From DATAFO01 sp046728935 (GTDB taxonomy: Bacteria > Actinomycetota > Thermoleophilia > Solirubrobacterales > 70-9): DNA of 23,747 bases. Numbering within the stretch: position 1 is the first letter of the stretch; each line of letters begins with the position of its first letter. The stretch lies in assembly GCA_046728935.1 (NCBI GenBank), contig JBKPFS010000057.1, positions 1-23,747 on the forward strand, written 5' to 3'. The translations under genes and the position numbers were made by a program. This document shows positions 7,340-14,318 of the stretch, in pieces. Below the pieces are notes generated by a model. The model did not search any database. It saw nothing but the letters and a program-made list of their open reading frames with translations, and was not told where the DNA came from.

Positions 7340-7501
7340 ATGGGCTACGTCGAGAAGAGAATTGCCGAGGGTGCCTACGATTGGCTCTACGTCCTGCGGC
7401 CGGATGGGTCCGAGTACCTAATCCGGGGATGTCACGCGGGGCGTCGGTCGGTTACACCACGTCCCGAGCACCGGCTTGGAGCGGTGGCAGAGTCAGGTTG
7501 A
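7340..7501 (+). CDS. doubtful small ORF upstream of and overlapping tRNA-Ser(TGA)
   Basis: Fifty-three codons from an ATG at 7340. The first half (RIAEGAYDWLYVLRPDGSEY) reads like folded-protein sequence, but codon use is less GC3-biased than in neighbouring genes, there is no clear ribosome-binding site, and the end runs 24 nt into the tRNA. It may be a fragment of an older gene or chance. The rest of the 7238-7477 gap shows only the lactone-oxidase promoter and a possible tRNA promoter (TTACAC near 7452). Confidence 0.15.
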   Translation: MGYVEKRIAEGAYDWLYVLRPDGSEYLIRGCHAGRRSVTPRPEHRLGAVAESG

Positions 7502-7564
7502 ATGCAGCTGCCTTGAAAGCAGCCGGCCCGCAAGGGCCCGGGGGTTCGAATCCCTCCCGCTCCG
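7478..7564 (+). tRNA. tRNA-Ser (anticodon TGA)
   Basis: An 87-nt class II tRNA: acceptor GGAGCGG/CCGCTCC, discriminator G, anticodon stem GCTGC/GCAGC with loop CTTGAAA (anticodon TGA, reading UCA-type codons), a long variable arm and a T-loop with GGTTCGAATCC. No CCA is encoded. The 3' end is 1 nt from the stop codon of the convergent crotonase gene. Confidence 0.95.
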
Positions 7565-7565
7565 C

Positions 7566-8396
7566 TCACTCCAGCAGCTTCGCCACCGCCTCGCGATGCG
7601 CCGGGGTGGTGAAGGTCTGCGGCTCGGCGAACTCCTCCATCGCGATCGACGTCTCCCAGCTCGCGTCCGCGGCCGTCCGCAACAGCGGCTTCATCATCTT
7701 CAGGACGTGCTCGGGCAGGGCCTCGATCCGCTCCGCCCAGGCTCGCGCGGCTCCGAGCAGCTCCTCGTGCGGATGCAGCGAGTTGGCGATCCCCAGCTCC
7801 TCCGCCTCGGCGCCGCTCAGGTGACGCCCGCCGGCGAACAGCTCGAAGGTGCGCTGATAGCCGATCCTGCGGGTGAGCGTCCAGCTCGTGCCGACCTCGG
7901 GCAGGAGGCCGATCCTGCCGAACGCGGGCACCAGGACGGCCCGCTCTGAGACCAGGATCAGGTCGCAGGAGAGGGCGAAGGCGAGCCCGACGCCGGCGGC
8001 GTGGCCGTTGACCGCGGCGATGAACGCCTTGTCGGTGCGCGTGATCAGGCGGGCGATGCCGCCGAACTCCATCCGGATCCACCGCCAGAGCTCAGGGGCT
8101 CCCGCCCCCTCGGCGAGCATCGGCTGGGCAGCGTCGCGCATCAGCCGCAGGTCGCCGCCGGCCGAGAAGGCCGGGTCGGTCCCGGTGAGCACGATCGACC
8201 GCAGCGCCTCGTCGCGAGCGAGCTCCTCGAGCCGTCGTCGCAGCTCGACCGTGAGCTCGGCGCTGAGCGGGTTGAGCCGCTCAGGATCGTTCATCGTCAC
8301 CACGGCTCGAGCTCCGTCGCGCTCGACGAGGACGAGCTCCCCCGCATGGGCGGAGGCACGCTCGACCGTCTCCACGTAGGTCCTCGTAACCGCCAT
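7566..8396 (-). CDS. enoyl-CoA hydratase/isomerase (crotonase) family protein
   Basis: A 276-residue crotonase. The start is an ATG at 8396, chosen because GGAAGGAGA sits 8 nt upstream; the frame stays open to 8474 but that part holds a palindrome and promoter-like sequence. The acyl-CoA oxyanion hole is formed by FSAGGDL (about 78-82) and NGHAAGVG (130-137). The two glutamates that act in classical hydratases are not visible: the first falls at AFALSCD (Ala139) and the second at VPAFG (Phe159). An acidic residue is present instead in GLLPEVGTS (Glu167), the place where isomerase-like members such as PaaG have an acid. It is therefore more likely an isomerase or atypical hydratase than classical beta-oxidation EchA. 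It lies alone, tail to tail with tRNA-Ser. Confidence 0.9.
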   Translation of the reverse strand: MAVTRTYVETVERASAHAGELVLVERDGARAVVTMNDPERLNPLSAELTVELRRRLEELARDEALRSIVLTGTDPAFSAGGDLRLMRDAAQPMLAEGAGAPELWRWIRMEFGGIARLITRTDKAFIAAVNGHAAGVGLAFALSCDLILVSERAVLVPAFGRIGLLPEVGTSWTLTRRIGYQRTFELFAGGRHLSGAEAEELGIANSLHPHEELLGAARAWAERIEALPEHVLKMMKPLLRTAADASWETSIAMEEFAEPQTFTTPAHREAVAKLLE

Positions 8397-8414
8397 CGTG
8401 AGTCTCCTTCCGTT

Positions 8415-8442
8415 GCTCGCCGAGTCCTGGAACTCGGCGAGC
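8415..8442 (-). promoter_or_regulatory. perfect 11-bp palindrome, likely operator of the crotonase gene
   Basis: GCTCGCCGAGT and ACTCGGCGAGC are separated by 6 nt. The palindrome overlaps the end of a minus-strand -10-like TAGGCT (8445-8440) and ends 18 nt before the ATG, just ahead of the ribosome-binding site. It could be a dimeric (for example TetR-type) repressor site or an mRNA hairpin. No regulator gene is adjacent. Confidence 0.5.
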
Positions 8443-8527
8443 CTACGCCGAATCCGCCAGCCGGCTTGCGCCACGCAGCTGGGCGCTGGGGCGCAACGGC
8501 GTGGCCGCTAGGTTGTTGAACGAGTCG

Positions 8528-9634
8528 ATGGAGAGAGGGAAGGCAGCGGGGCTGCTGTTGGCGGGCGCGCTCTGCATGACGCTGGCGGCGACCGCCCATG
8601 CGAAGCCCTACGCACCGGCGAAGAGCCGCATCTACCACGGGGTCTCCGACACCGGCGACGTGGCGGACTTTTGGCGCTTCGCCGATCAGGTCGACGCCCA
8701 CCCCGCCGTGCTCCAGGAGTTCTTCCACTGGGACGTGCCGCTCAAGTCCTCGGGCGCCTTTTATCGCTGGACCGCGACCGACACCCGCGGCGTCGTCAGC
8801 CTCTCCACGGCCCCGGGCGACGGCGGGGAGATGCTCACCCCTCGGGAGATCGCACGCGGACGCGGCGACCGGTACATGCTGCGGCTCAACGAGGCCATCG
8901 CCCACTCCGGCCAGACCGTCTACATCCGGTTGCTGCCGGAGATGAACGGCTACTGGAATCCGTACTCCGCCTTCAACGCGGACGGCTCGAGGCGCCAGCA
9001 CGGACACGACACGAAGTGGTTCCGCCAGGCATGGCGGCGGTTCGCGATCATCGTCCGCGGCGGCCCGCGATCGGGGATCAACCACCGGCTCCGGCGCCAC
9101 GGAATGCCGCGGATACTCCGCGCCGCGTGGCAGGGCGATCCGGTCTACGACCTCTACGACGTGCCGGAGACGCTACCCCGGCCGCGCGTCGCCCTGATGT
9201 GGGTTCCGCAGAGCTTCGGCTCGCCCAACGTCGCCGGCAACCAGCCGCGGGACTACTGGCCCGGCGGCCGCTACGTGGACTGGATCGGCTTCGACATCTA
9301 CGCCAAGTTCGCCGGGGCCTTCGACGACGACATGCGCTTCTACTCGGCCTGGCGGCACAAGCCGTTCGTGATCGCCGAGTACTCGCCCTGGGACAACGAC
9401 CGGGACGGGTCCTTCATCCGCCAGCTCTTCGCCTGGGCGCAGCGGCACCACCGGGTGAAGATGCTCCTTTACTTTCGAAGCGTCGACCCCGACAACGCCC
9501 ACAACCTCCAGTACTACCCGGGCGCCAAGCGCTCGCTGCGCGCCATCCTCGACAAGCCGCGCTACCGCCAGTACGCGCCCCGCGCGGCGGCGATCCAGGA
9601 CGAACCGCCCCCGCCCCCTCCGCCGGAGCCGTAG
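8528..9634 (+). CDS. secreted GH26-like glycoside hydrolase
   Basis: A 368-residue protein from the ATG at 8528. Residues 1-25 are a signal peptide (hydrophobic LLLAGALCMTLAATAHA, likely cleaved after AHA). The rest resembles GH26 (beta-mannanase-like) TIM barrels: VYIRLLPEMNGYWNPYS supplies the probable acid/base Glu138 in the family's E-M-N-G motif, and PFVIAEYSPWD the probable nucleophile Glu284; WVPQSFGSP and DWIGFDIYA are barrel strands. It would act outside the cell on a mannan- or glucan-type polysaccharide, but the substrate is unknown. It ends in a short proline-rich tail (PPPPPPPEP). The frame is open to a GTG at 8501, but that would put residues before the signal peptide and overlap a TAGGTT -10-like box (8509-8514). 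Confidence 0.75.
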   Translation: MERGKAAGLLLAGALCMTLAATAHAKPYAPAKSRIYHGVSDTGDVADFWRFADQVDAHPAVLQEFFHWDVPLKSSGAFYRWTATDTRGVVSLSTAPGDGGEMLTPREIARGRGDRYMLRLNEAIAHSGQTVYIRLLPEMNGYWNPYSAFNADGSRRQHGHDTKWFRQAWRRFAIIVRGGPRSGINHRLRRHGMPRILRAAWQGDPVYDLYDVPETLPRPRVALMWVPQSFGSPNVAGNQPRDYWPGGRYVDWIGFDIYAKFAGAFDDDMRFYSAWRHKPFVIAEYSPWDNDRDGSFIRQLFAWAQRHHRVKMLLYFRSVDPDNAHNLQYYPGAKRSLRAILDKPRYRQYAPRAAAIQDEPPPPPPPEP

Positions 9635-9653
9635 CCCGCGAGAGCCGTAGCCC
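9626..9653. repeat. 12-bp direct repeat across the GH26-like stop codon
   Basis: GAGCCGTAGCCC occurs at 9626-9637 and 9642-9653. The first copy contains the last sense codon and TAG stop of the glycoside hydrolase; the second abuts the stop of the convergent DUF899 gene. It is probably a small tandem duplication. Confidence 0.6.
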
Positions 9654-10364
9654 CTAGTACTCGTCGTGGCGGCGCGGCCAGTCCGCGAAGTCAGTGCCGC
9701 GACCCTTCGGCGCCCGGTCGAGCAGCTGCCAGGTCCCGTGGATCACGTCCGTCCCGCGGTCGTAGCACGAGTACGTGTGGTAGACGACGCCGTCCTCGAG
9801 CGCGAAGGCGCTCAGCCCGTGAAGCTCCACGCCGTTGGGATCGGCAGGTGCAAGCCGGATGTCGGCCCGCTTCGGGGTGTCGAAGTTGAGTCCAGCGCCC
9901 GTGCGCCGACCCTCCTCCGTGAAGACGGCGAAGTCGATGTTGAAATCGGTGCCGAAGCACGACACCCAGGGAAAGCCCCAGCCCATGCGGCGCTTGTAGG
10001 CCCGGATCTTCTCCAGCGGCGCACGCGACGTCGCGACGAACGTCACGTCGCGGTGGTTGAGGTGGATCACGGCGGGGTCCACGTGATCGGCCATCCAGGA
10101 GCAGCCGGGACATCCTGCCTCGTCCTCGGGGCCGAGCATGAAGTGGAAGACGAGCAGCTGCGAGCGCCCGTCGAAGAGCTCGGCCAGGGTCTTCGTCCCC
10201 TCGTCGGTCTCGAACTCGTACTCCTCCTCCACCGGCACCCAGGGCAGCTCCTGCCGCTCGCGCGCGAGCTCGTCGCTGCGCCGCGTCAGCTCCTTCTCGT
10301 GCTCCAGCAGCTCGATCCGGGCGGCAAGCCACTCCTCGCGGGTTCCCACCTTGTGCTCAGGCAT
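9654..10364 (-). CDS. DUF899 family protein (thioredoxin-like fold)
   Basis: A 236-residue protein that I recognise as DUF899 from its general pattern: N-terminal helix (EEWLAARIELLEHEKELTRRSDELARERQELPWV), then the thioredoxin-like core with LLVFHFMLGP and CPGCSWMADHVD (Cys85 and Cys88 in a CxxC motif), VTFVATSRAPLEKI, and GWGFPWVSCFGTDFNIDF. Members are cytoplasmic and their biochemical role is not established; the CxxC suggests redox chemistry. It is the last gene of a minus-strand operon: an AAGGAGG ribosome-binding site lies directly after the stop codon of the preceding hydrolase, with only 15 nt between the genes. Expression is probably driven by the sigma-type promoter ahead of the exporter gene. 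Confidence 0.9.
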   Translation of the reverse strand: MPEHKVGTREEWLAARIELLEHEKELTRRSDELARERQELPWVPVEEEYEFETDEGTKTLAELFDGRSQLLVFHFMLGPEDEAGCPGCSWMADHVDPAVIHLNHRDVTFVATSRAPLEKIRAYKRRMGWGFPWVSCFGTDFNIDFAVFTEEGRRTGAGLNFDTPKRADIRLAPADPNGVELHGLSAFALEDGVVYHTYSCYDRGTDVIHGTWQLLDRAPKGRGTDFADWPRRHDEY

Positions 10365-10379
10365 TCGTATTCGCCTCCT

Positions 10380-11069
10380 TCATCGCCCGGTCGAGCGAAC
10401 TCCGGTCGCTCCCAACTCCGCCCGGAACGCCTCCAGCCGCTCAACGAGCTCCTTCGGGCGGCTGAGGGCGGGGCAGTGGCCGCCGTCGATCTCGTCGGCG
10501 ACGATGCCGAGCCGCCCTCGGACGACGCCGCGGATCCAATCCGCCGGAAAGAGGCGGTCGTCCCGGCAGAGGAGATATCTCGTCGGCACGTCGGGCCACG
10601 CGTCCAGGGGCCAGGGCTCCGCCATCGAGCCCTCCGCCTGGCGGCGTCCATGGCGCATCGCCTCCTCTGCCAGCTCCCGCGGCACGTCGTTGTAGAACAG
10701 GGAGACGTCGTCCTGACCCTCGACTCCCCCGGCGGCGTCGCTCCAGCCCGTGTTCTCCCCCCACTCGTTCGGTGTCTCGCCCGGGCGCGGGATCATCCCC
10801 GCGACCAGCACCATCAGGTCCACCGGCACGCGGTCGCAGACGATCGGCGCCGTAAAGCCGCCGAGCGATTGGGCGACGACCACGAGATCCGAGCGCGCGC
10901 CGATCGCCTCGACAACGGCGTCCGCGTACTCGGACCACCCAGCCGACTCGTCCTCGGACGGGAGGTCGACCGCCACCGCGTTGTGTCCGCGCTCGCGGAG
11001 CTCCGGGACGACGAGATGCCAGTACCAGGCGCTGTCGCCGGCGCCGTGGATCAGCACGTAGGTGGCCAT
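10380..11069 (-). CDS. alpha/beta hydrolase
   Basis: A 229-residue compact hydrolase. It starts straight with the core strand and oxyanion motif (ATYVLIHGAGDSAWYW), has nucleophile elbow VAQSLGG (Ser68), acid in LLCRDDRLFP (Asp170 or Asp171) and base in IDGGHCPALSRP (His198). This short architecture resembles the hydroxynitrile-lyase / methylesterase-like branch of alpha/beta hydrolases. The substrate is unknown; an ester or lactone is plausible. It is the middle gene of the exporter - hydrolase - DUF899 operon, 21 nt after the exporter stop and 15 nt before DUF899, which suggests a role in detoxifying or modifying a compound handled by the exporter. Confidence 0.9.
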   Translation of the reverse strand: MATYVLIHGAGDSAWYWHLVVPELRERGHNAVAVDLPSEDESAGWSEYADAVVEAIGARSDLVVVAQSLGGFTAPIVCDRVPVDLMVLVAGMIPRPGETPNEWGENTGWSDAAGGVEGQDDVSLFYNDVPRELAEEAMRHGRRQAEGSMAEPWPLDAWPDVPTRYLLCRDDRLFPADWIRGVVRGRLGIVADEIDGGHCPALSRPKELVERLEAFRAELGATGVRSTGR

Positions 11070-11090
11070 GCCCGAGGGCGCGGACGCGAG

Positions 11091-12614
11091 CTACGTCGCC
11101 TCGGAGCAGGCCAGCTCACCGGGAGCCTGCTCAGAGCCGCCTTCGGATGCCGACGCGACCGCCGCCTCGGCCCGTGCCTCGGACTGGACCACCGTGAGCC
11201 CAACGGCGATCGCCGCCAGCACGAGCACGGCGCCGATCAGGAACGCCAGGTGGTACCCGCTCGTCAGCGCGGAGGCCGCAGACTTGCCGTCCGAGACCAG
11301 GTTGTCGCTTCGGGTGCTCGAGAGGGTGGCGAGCACGGCGAGACCGATCGCGCCGCCCACCTGCGCCGTCGTGTTGACGAGGCCGGAGGCGAGGCCCGCG
11401 TCCTGCTGGGTGGCGCCCGACATCGCGAGCTGCATCAGAGCCGGGAAGCAGACGCCGATGCCGAACCCGAGCAAGATCATCACCGGAAGGATGTTCACCA
11501 CGTAGTCGCCGTCCACGGGCGCCAGCGCGAACACGCCCAGGCCCACCGCGACCAGCACCATGCCGGGCAGCAGGGTGGTTCGGGCGCCGAAGCGCATGAT
11601 CAGCGGCTCCGAATAGCGAACCGTCAGCACACCCATGATCAGCGTCGCGGGGAGGAAGGCGAGTCCGACCTGGAGCGCGTCATAGGCGAGCACCCGCTGC
11701 ATGTACAGGGCGCCCATGAAGAACATTCCGAACATGCCGGCGACCAGCAGCGCCTGGACCACGTTCGCTCCCGAGACGTTTCGCGAGCGGAAGATGCGCA
11801 GGGGGATCAGCGGGTTGCGGGCCGTGGCCTCGCGAACGACGAACGCGGCCAGCAGCGCCAGCGCGCCCGCGCCGAGCGCGAGCGTGCGGCCCGAGCCCCA
11901 GCCGTAGTCGGCGGCCGGCTTGACGATTGTGTAGACGCCGAGCATCAGCGAGCTCGTGATCAGCACCGCGCCCGGGACGTCCGCCCCATCGCCGAAGCCG
12001 ATGCCCTCGTCGCGGTCCAGCAGCCGCATGGCGAGCAGGGCGGTGACGATTGCGATCGGGATGTTGATGAAGAAGATCCAGTGCCAGTTGATCGACTGGG
12101 TGAGAACGCCGCCGGCCAGCAGCCCGATCGTGCCGCCCGCGGAGGCCACGAAGGCGTAGACGCCGAGGGCCTTGGCTTGTTCCCGCGGCGCCGGGAACAT
12201 GGTCACGATCATGCCCAGGATCACGGCCGAGGTCATCGCCCCGCCGACCCCCTGGACGAAGCGAGCGACCACGAGCACCCCCTGGCTCTGGGCCAGCCCG
12301 CACAAAAGCGAGGCGACGGTGAAGACGCCGAGACCGGTCAGGAAGATGCTCCTCCGCCCGAGTATGTCCCCGAAGCGCCCGGAGAGCAGGAGCAGGCCGC
12401 CGAAGGCGATGAGGTACGCGTTGACCACCCAGGCGAGGCTCGACTGCGAGAAGCCGAGATCCTCCTGGATCGACGGCAGGGCGACGTTGACCACGGTGAC
12501 GTCGAGGACGATCATCAGCATCCCCACGCAGAGCACGTAGAGGGCGATCCAGCGCGTGCGGTCGTCGGCGGCTTCAGGCGTCATTTCGCGATCTCCGATC
12601 TCGGTTACAGCCAT
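11091..12614 (-). CDS. MFS multidrug exporter, DHA2 (EmrB/QacA, 14-TM) family
   Basis: A 507-residue proton-driven drug efflux protein of the inner membrane. The first helix carries the DHA2 motif LDVTVVNVALPSI. Motif A follows TM2 (SGRFGDILGRRSIF), an arginine-containing stretch is in TM4 (VVARFVQGVGGA), and antiporter motif C is in TM5 (SAGGTIGLLAGG). Hydrophobic segments are consistent with about 14 helices. The C-terminal tail is acidic and small-residue-rich (EARAEAAVASASEGGSEQ). It is the first gene of a three-gene operon. The ATG at 12614 is only 4 nt after the sigma-type -10 element described separately, so the mRNA is probably leaderless. The substrates cannot be predicted from sequence. 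Confidence 0.93.
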   Translation of the reverse strand: MAVTEIGDREMTPEAADDRTRWIALYVLCVGMLMIVLDVTVVNVALPSIQEDLGFSQSSLAWVVNAYLIAFGGLLLLSGRFGDILGRRSIFLTGLGVFTVASLLCGLAQSQGVLVVARFVQGVGGAMTSAVILGMIVTMFPAPREQAKALGVYAFVASAGGTIGLLAGGVLTQSINWHWIFFINIPIAIVTALLAMRLLDRDEGIGFGDGADVPGAVLITSSLMLGVYTIVKPAADYGWGSGRTLALGAGALALLAAFVVREATARNPLIPLRIFRSRNVSGANVVQALLVAGMFGMFFMGALYMQRVLAYDALQVGLAFLPATLIMGVLTVRYSEPLIMRFGARTTLLPGMVLVAVGLGVFALAPVDGDYVVNILPVMILLGFGIGVCFPALMQLAMSGATQQDAGLASGLVNTTAQVGGAIGLAVLATLSSTRSDNLVSDGKSAASALTSGYHLAFLIGAVLVLAAIAVGLTVVQSEARAEAAVASASEGGSEQAPGELACSEAT

Positions 12615-12618
12615 CGTT

Positions 12619-12649
12619 GGTTAGACGGGGACTCCGCCCCAAACTCATC
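12619..12649 (-). promoter_or_regulatory. ECF-type promoter of the exporter operon
   Basis: Minus-strand GATGAGTT (12649-12642), a 15-nt spacer, then GTCTAACC (12626-12619), with the exporter ATG 4 nt further on. The CGTC(T)AA -10 form is typical of ECF sigma promoters. The same two boxes at the same spacing precede the VOC gene. The spacer contains a GGGG...CCCC inverted pair. Confidence 0.65.
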
Positions 12650-12669
12650 GCCCGTGTCGAGCCAGACGC

Positions 12670-13785
12670 TCAGTGAAGGCGCTTCGGCAGGCCGAAGCGC
12701 TCGAAGAAGTCGACGCATCGCTCGGGGATGATCGGCTCCTCCGGCCAGCGCGCGTAGGCGTCGGTGTCCTTCGCCTCGGTCGAGCGGCAGATGAAGGCCG
12801 TGACGTCGCTGATCCGCCGATCGCGAATCGTGAGCACGTTGAGTGCGAACGCCAGGTAAGCCTGCTCCGCGTCATCCCAGCAGTAGAACGCGAGCGCCGG
12901 CTGACCGCTCGCCTGGACGAGGACGTGTCGCCAGCGCCAATCGCCCGAGAGCGGCCCGACCTCGAGAAAGCCGGTCAGCGCCTCCTCGCCCGTGTACCAG
13001 CTCGGAGCCGGGGGCATCGAGAAGGCGGCGTCCTCGGTCAGCATCGCCACCACCGCGTCGATGTTGCCGCGGTCCCAGGCGTCGACGTAGGCCTCGACGA
13101 CCTCCGCCACGCCGTCGTCGCCGAGCGATCGCAGGGTCTCCTGCTGGCTCTGCTCCGGGAGGCGCTCGTCCACCGTCTTGCGCGCGCGCTGAAGGGCGCT
13201 GTTGACCGAGGCGACCGTGGTGTCGAGCGTCTCCGCGACCTCCTTCGCCGAGAAGCCGAGCACCTCGCGCAGGATCAGCACGGCGCGCTGGTTCGGAGGC
13301 AGGTGCTGGAGCGCCGCGATGAAGGCGAGCTCGACGCTCTCGCGCTGCTCGTAGCGTGCGTCCGGCGCGGCGTATCCATCCTCTAGCCCGAGGGTTTCGT
13401 CGGGGTAGGGCTCGACCCAGACCGACTCCGCCAGCGGCAGCTGCGGCCCGTCATGCGGATCCCTCGACGGCCCGTAGTCGATCGGGACCACGCGCTTCGG
13501 CCGCTTCGAGATCACGTCCAGGCAGCTGTTCGTGGCCACCCTGTAGAGCCAGGAGCGAAGCGAGCTTCGCCCCTCGAACCTGGGCAAGCCGCGCCAGGCG
13601 CGCAGCATCGCGTCCTGGAGAGCGTCCTCGGCGTCGTGGACCGAGCCCAGCATCCTGTAGCAGTGGGCATGGAGCTCTCCGTGGTGGGCGTCGATGAGGC
13701 GGCTGAAGGCAGCCTCGTCCCCGCCCTGCGCCGCCTCGAGCAGCTCCCGCTCCTGGACGCTCGACGTGCTCTGGGTGGTGCTCAC
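12670..13785 (-). CDS. ECF sigma factor with C-terminal SnoaL-like domain (SigG-like)
   Basis: A 371-residue protein from a GTG start. Sigma region 2 lies at about 15-95 (HCYRMLGSVHDAEDALQDAM and the GRSSLRSWLYRVATNSCLD helix). Sigma region 4 lies at about 160-207 (HLPPNQRAVLILREVLGFSAKEVAETL, then VASVNSALQRARK). Residues about 228-345 are a SnoaL/NTF2-like domain (VEAYVDAWDRGNIDAVVAMLTEDAAFSMPP). This is the SigG-like layout of about 370 residues; in related groups (for example ECF41) the C-terminal domain takes the place of a separate anti-sigma factor, and indeed no anti-sigma gene is adjacent. It lies between the two transcription units that share a distinctive promoter, so it is the natural candidate to read it. 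No copy of that promoter is seen ahead of this gene itself. Confidence 0.92.
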   Translation of the reverse strand: MSTTQSTSSVQERELLEAAQGGDEAAFSRLIDAHHGELHAHCYRMLGSVHDAEDALQDAMLRAWRGLPRFEGRSSLRSWLYRVATNSCLDVISKRPKRVVPIDYGPSRDPHDGPQLPLAESVWVEPYPDETLGLEDGYAAPDARYEQRESVELAFIAALQHLPPNQRAVLILREVLGFSAKEVAETLDTTVASVNSALQRARKTVDERLPEQSQQETLRSLGDDGVAEVVEAYVDAWDRGNIDAVVAMLTEDAAFSMPPAPSWYTGEEALTGFLEVGPLSGDWRWRHVLVQASGQPALAFYCWDDAEQAYLAFALNVLTIRDRRISDVTAFICRSTEAKDTDAYARWPEEPIIPERCVDFFERFGLPKRLH

Positions 13786-13831
13786 CCCACCAGCTTAGAA
13801 AAGACCCCGGGCTCGGATGTAATCCGGCTGC

Positions 13832-13862
13832 GATGAGTTAGCTCGCCGGCGGGGGTCCAAAC
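13832..13862 (+). promoter_or_regulatory. ECF-type promoter of the VOC gene
   Basis: GATGAGTT (13832-13839), a 15-nt spacer, then GTCCAAAC (13855-13862). The box sequences and spacing match those ahead of the exporter operon while the spacer sequences are unrelated, which argues for a shared sigma-factor site. The VOC ATG is 11 nt further on, behind AGAGGGGA. Confidence 0.65.
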
Positions 13863-13873
13863 AGCAGAGGGGA

Positions 13874-14236
13874 ATGCCTCGAGCCTCGACCCATGCCGTC
13901 GTCCACCTAGAGCTCCACACGAGTGACCTGTCGCGCGCGTGCGCCTTCTACGCGAGTCTGCTCGGCTGGCGCTCGGAGCGAGTCGACACGGGCACCGGGT
14001 CCTACCAGGCGCTCGACCTGGGCGATGGGCTGGGCGGTGGCGTGGTCGAGTGCAAGACGCGGCGCCCCCTCTGGCTCCCCTACGTCGAGGTCCCCGAGAT
14101 CAACACCGCCACGGAGCGCGCCCGCCGGCTGGGAGCCTCGGTGCTGCTGGAGCCGCGCGAGGGACCGGCGGGTTGGCGCAGCGTCATCGCCGCCGAGGCA
14201 GGGGCCGAGATCGCCTTCTGGCAGCCGAAAGCCTGA
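13874..14236 (+). CDS. VOC superfamily (glyoxalase / bleomycin-resistance-like) protein
   Basis: A 120-residue single VOC unit: beta-alpha-beta-beta-beta repeats beginning VVHLELHTSDLSRACAFYASLLGW, then GDGLGGGVVE, PYVEVPEINTATERARRLGASVLLEPREGPAGW, and closing AGAEIAFWQPK. His11 and the C-terminal Glu (AEIAFW) are at usual metal-ligand positions. Family members include glyoxalases, dioxygenases, antibiotic-binding proteins and isomerases, so the chemistry is open. It is transcribed away from the sigma-factor gene, with its own AGAGGGGA ribosome-binding site and the sigma-type promoter just upstream. The linkage to an exporter operon with the same promoter suggests a resistance or detoxification role (inference). 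Confidence 0.88.
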   Translation: MPRASTHAVVHLELHTSDLSRACAFYASLLGWRSERVDTGTGSYQALDLGDGLGGGVVECKTRRPLWLPYVEVPEINTATERARRLGASVLLEPREGPAGWRSVIAAEAGAEIAFWQPKA

Positions 14237-14247
14237 GGACTCCCGCG

Positions 14248-14253
14248 TATGCT
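14248..14253 (+). promoter_or_regulatory. putative -10 box of the amine oxidase gene
   Basis: TATGCT lies 66 nt before the annotated GTG. An inverted pair, CCGCGT/ACGCGG (14262-14279), follows it and could be an operator or leader hairpin. No clear -35 box is visible. Confidence 0.3.
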
Positions 14254-14318
14254 GTTCGCTCCCGCGTTGGCGCACGCGGATGGGCGCAGGAGGTTGAGGG
14301 ATCGATTCGAGCACGGAC

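Noticed and set aside
7238..7477. Possible riboswitch or small RNA in the gap before tRNA-Ser(TGA)
   Set aside because: No conserved aptamer pattern or stable paired structure could be picked out by eye.
9666..12731. A 1021-codon open frame on the plus strand antisense to the DUF899, hydrolase and exporter genes
   Set aside because: It is rich in Arg, His, Gly and Glu with no domain pattern, and three well-supported minus-strand genes occupy the same DNA. It is a by-product of high GC content.
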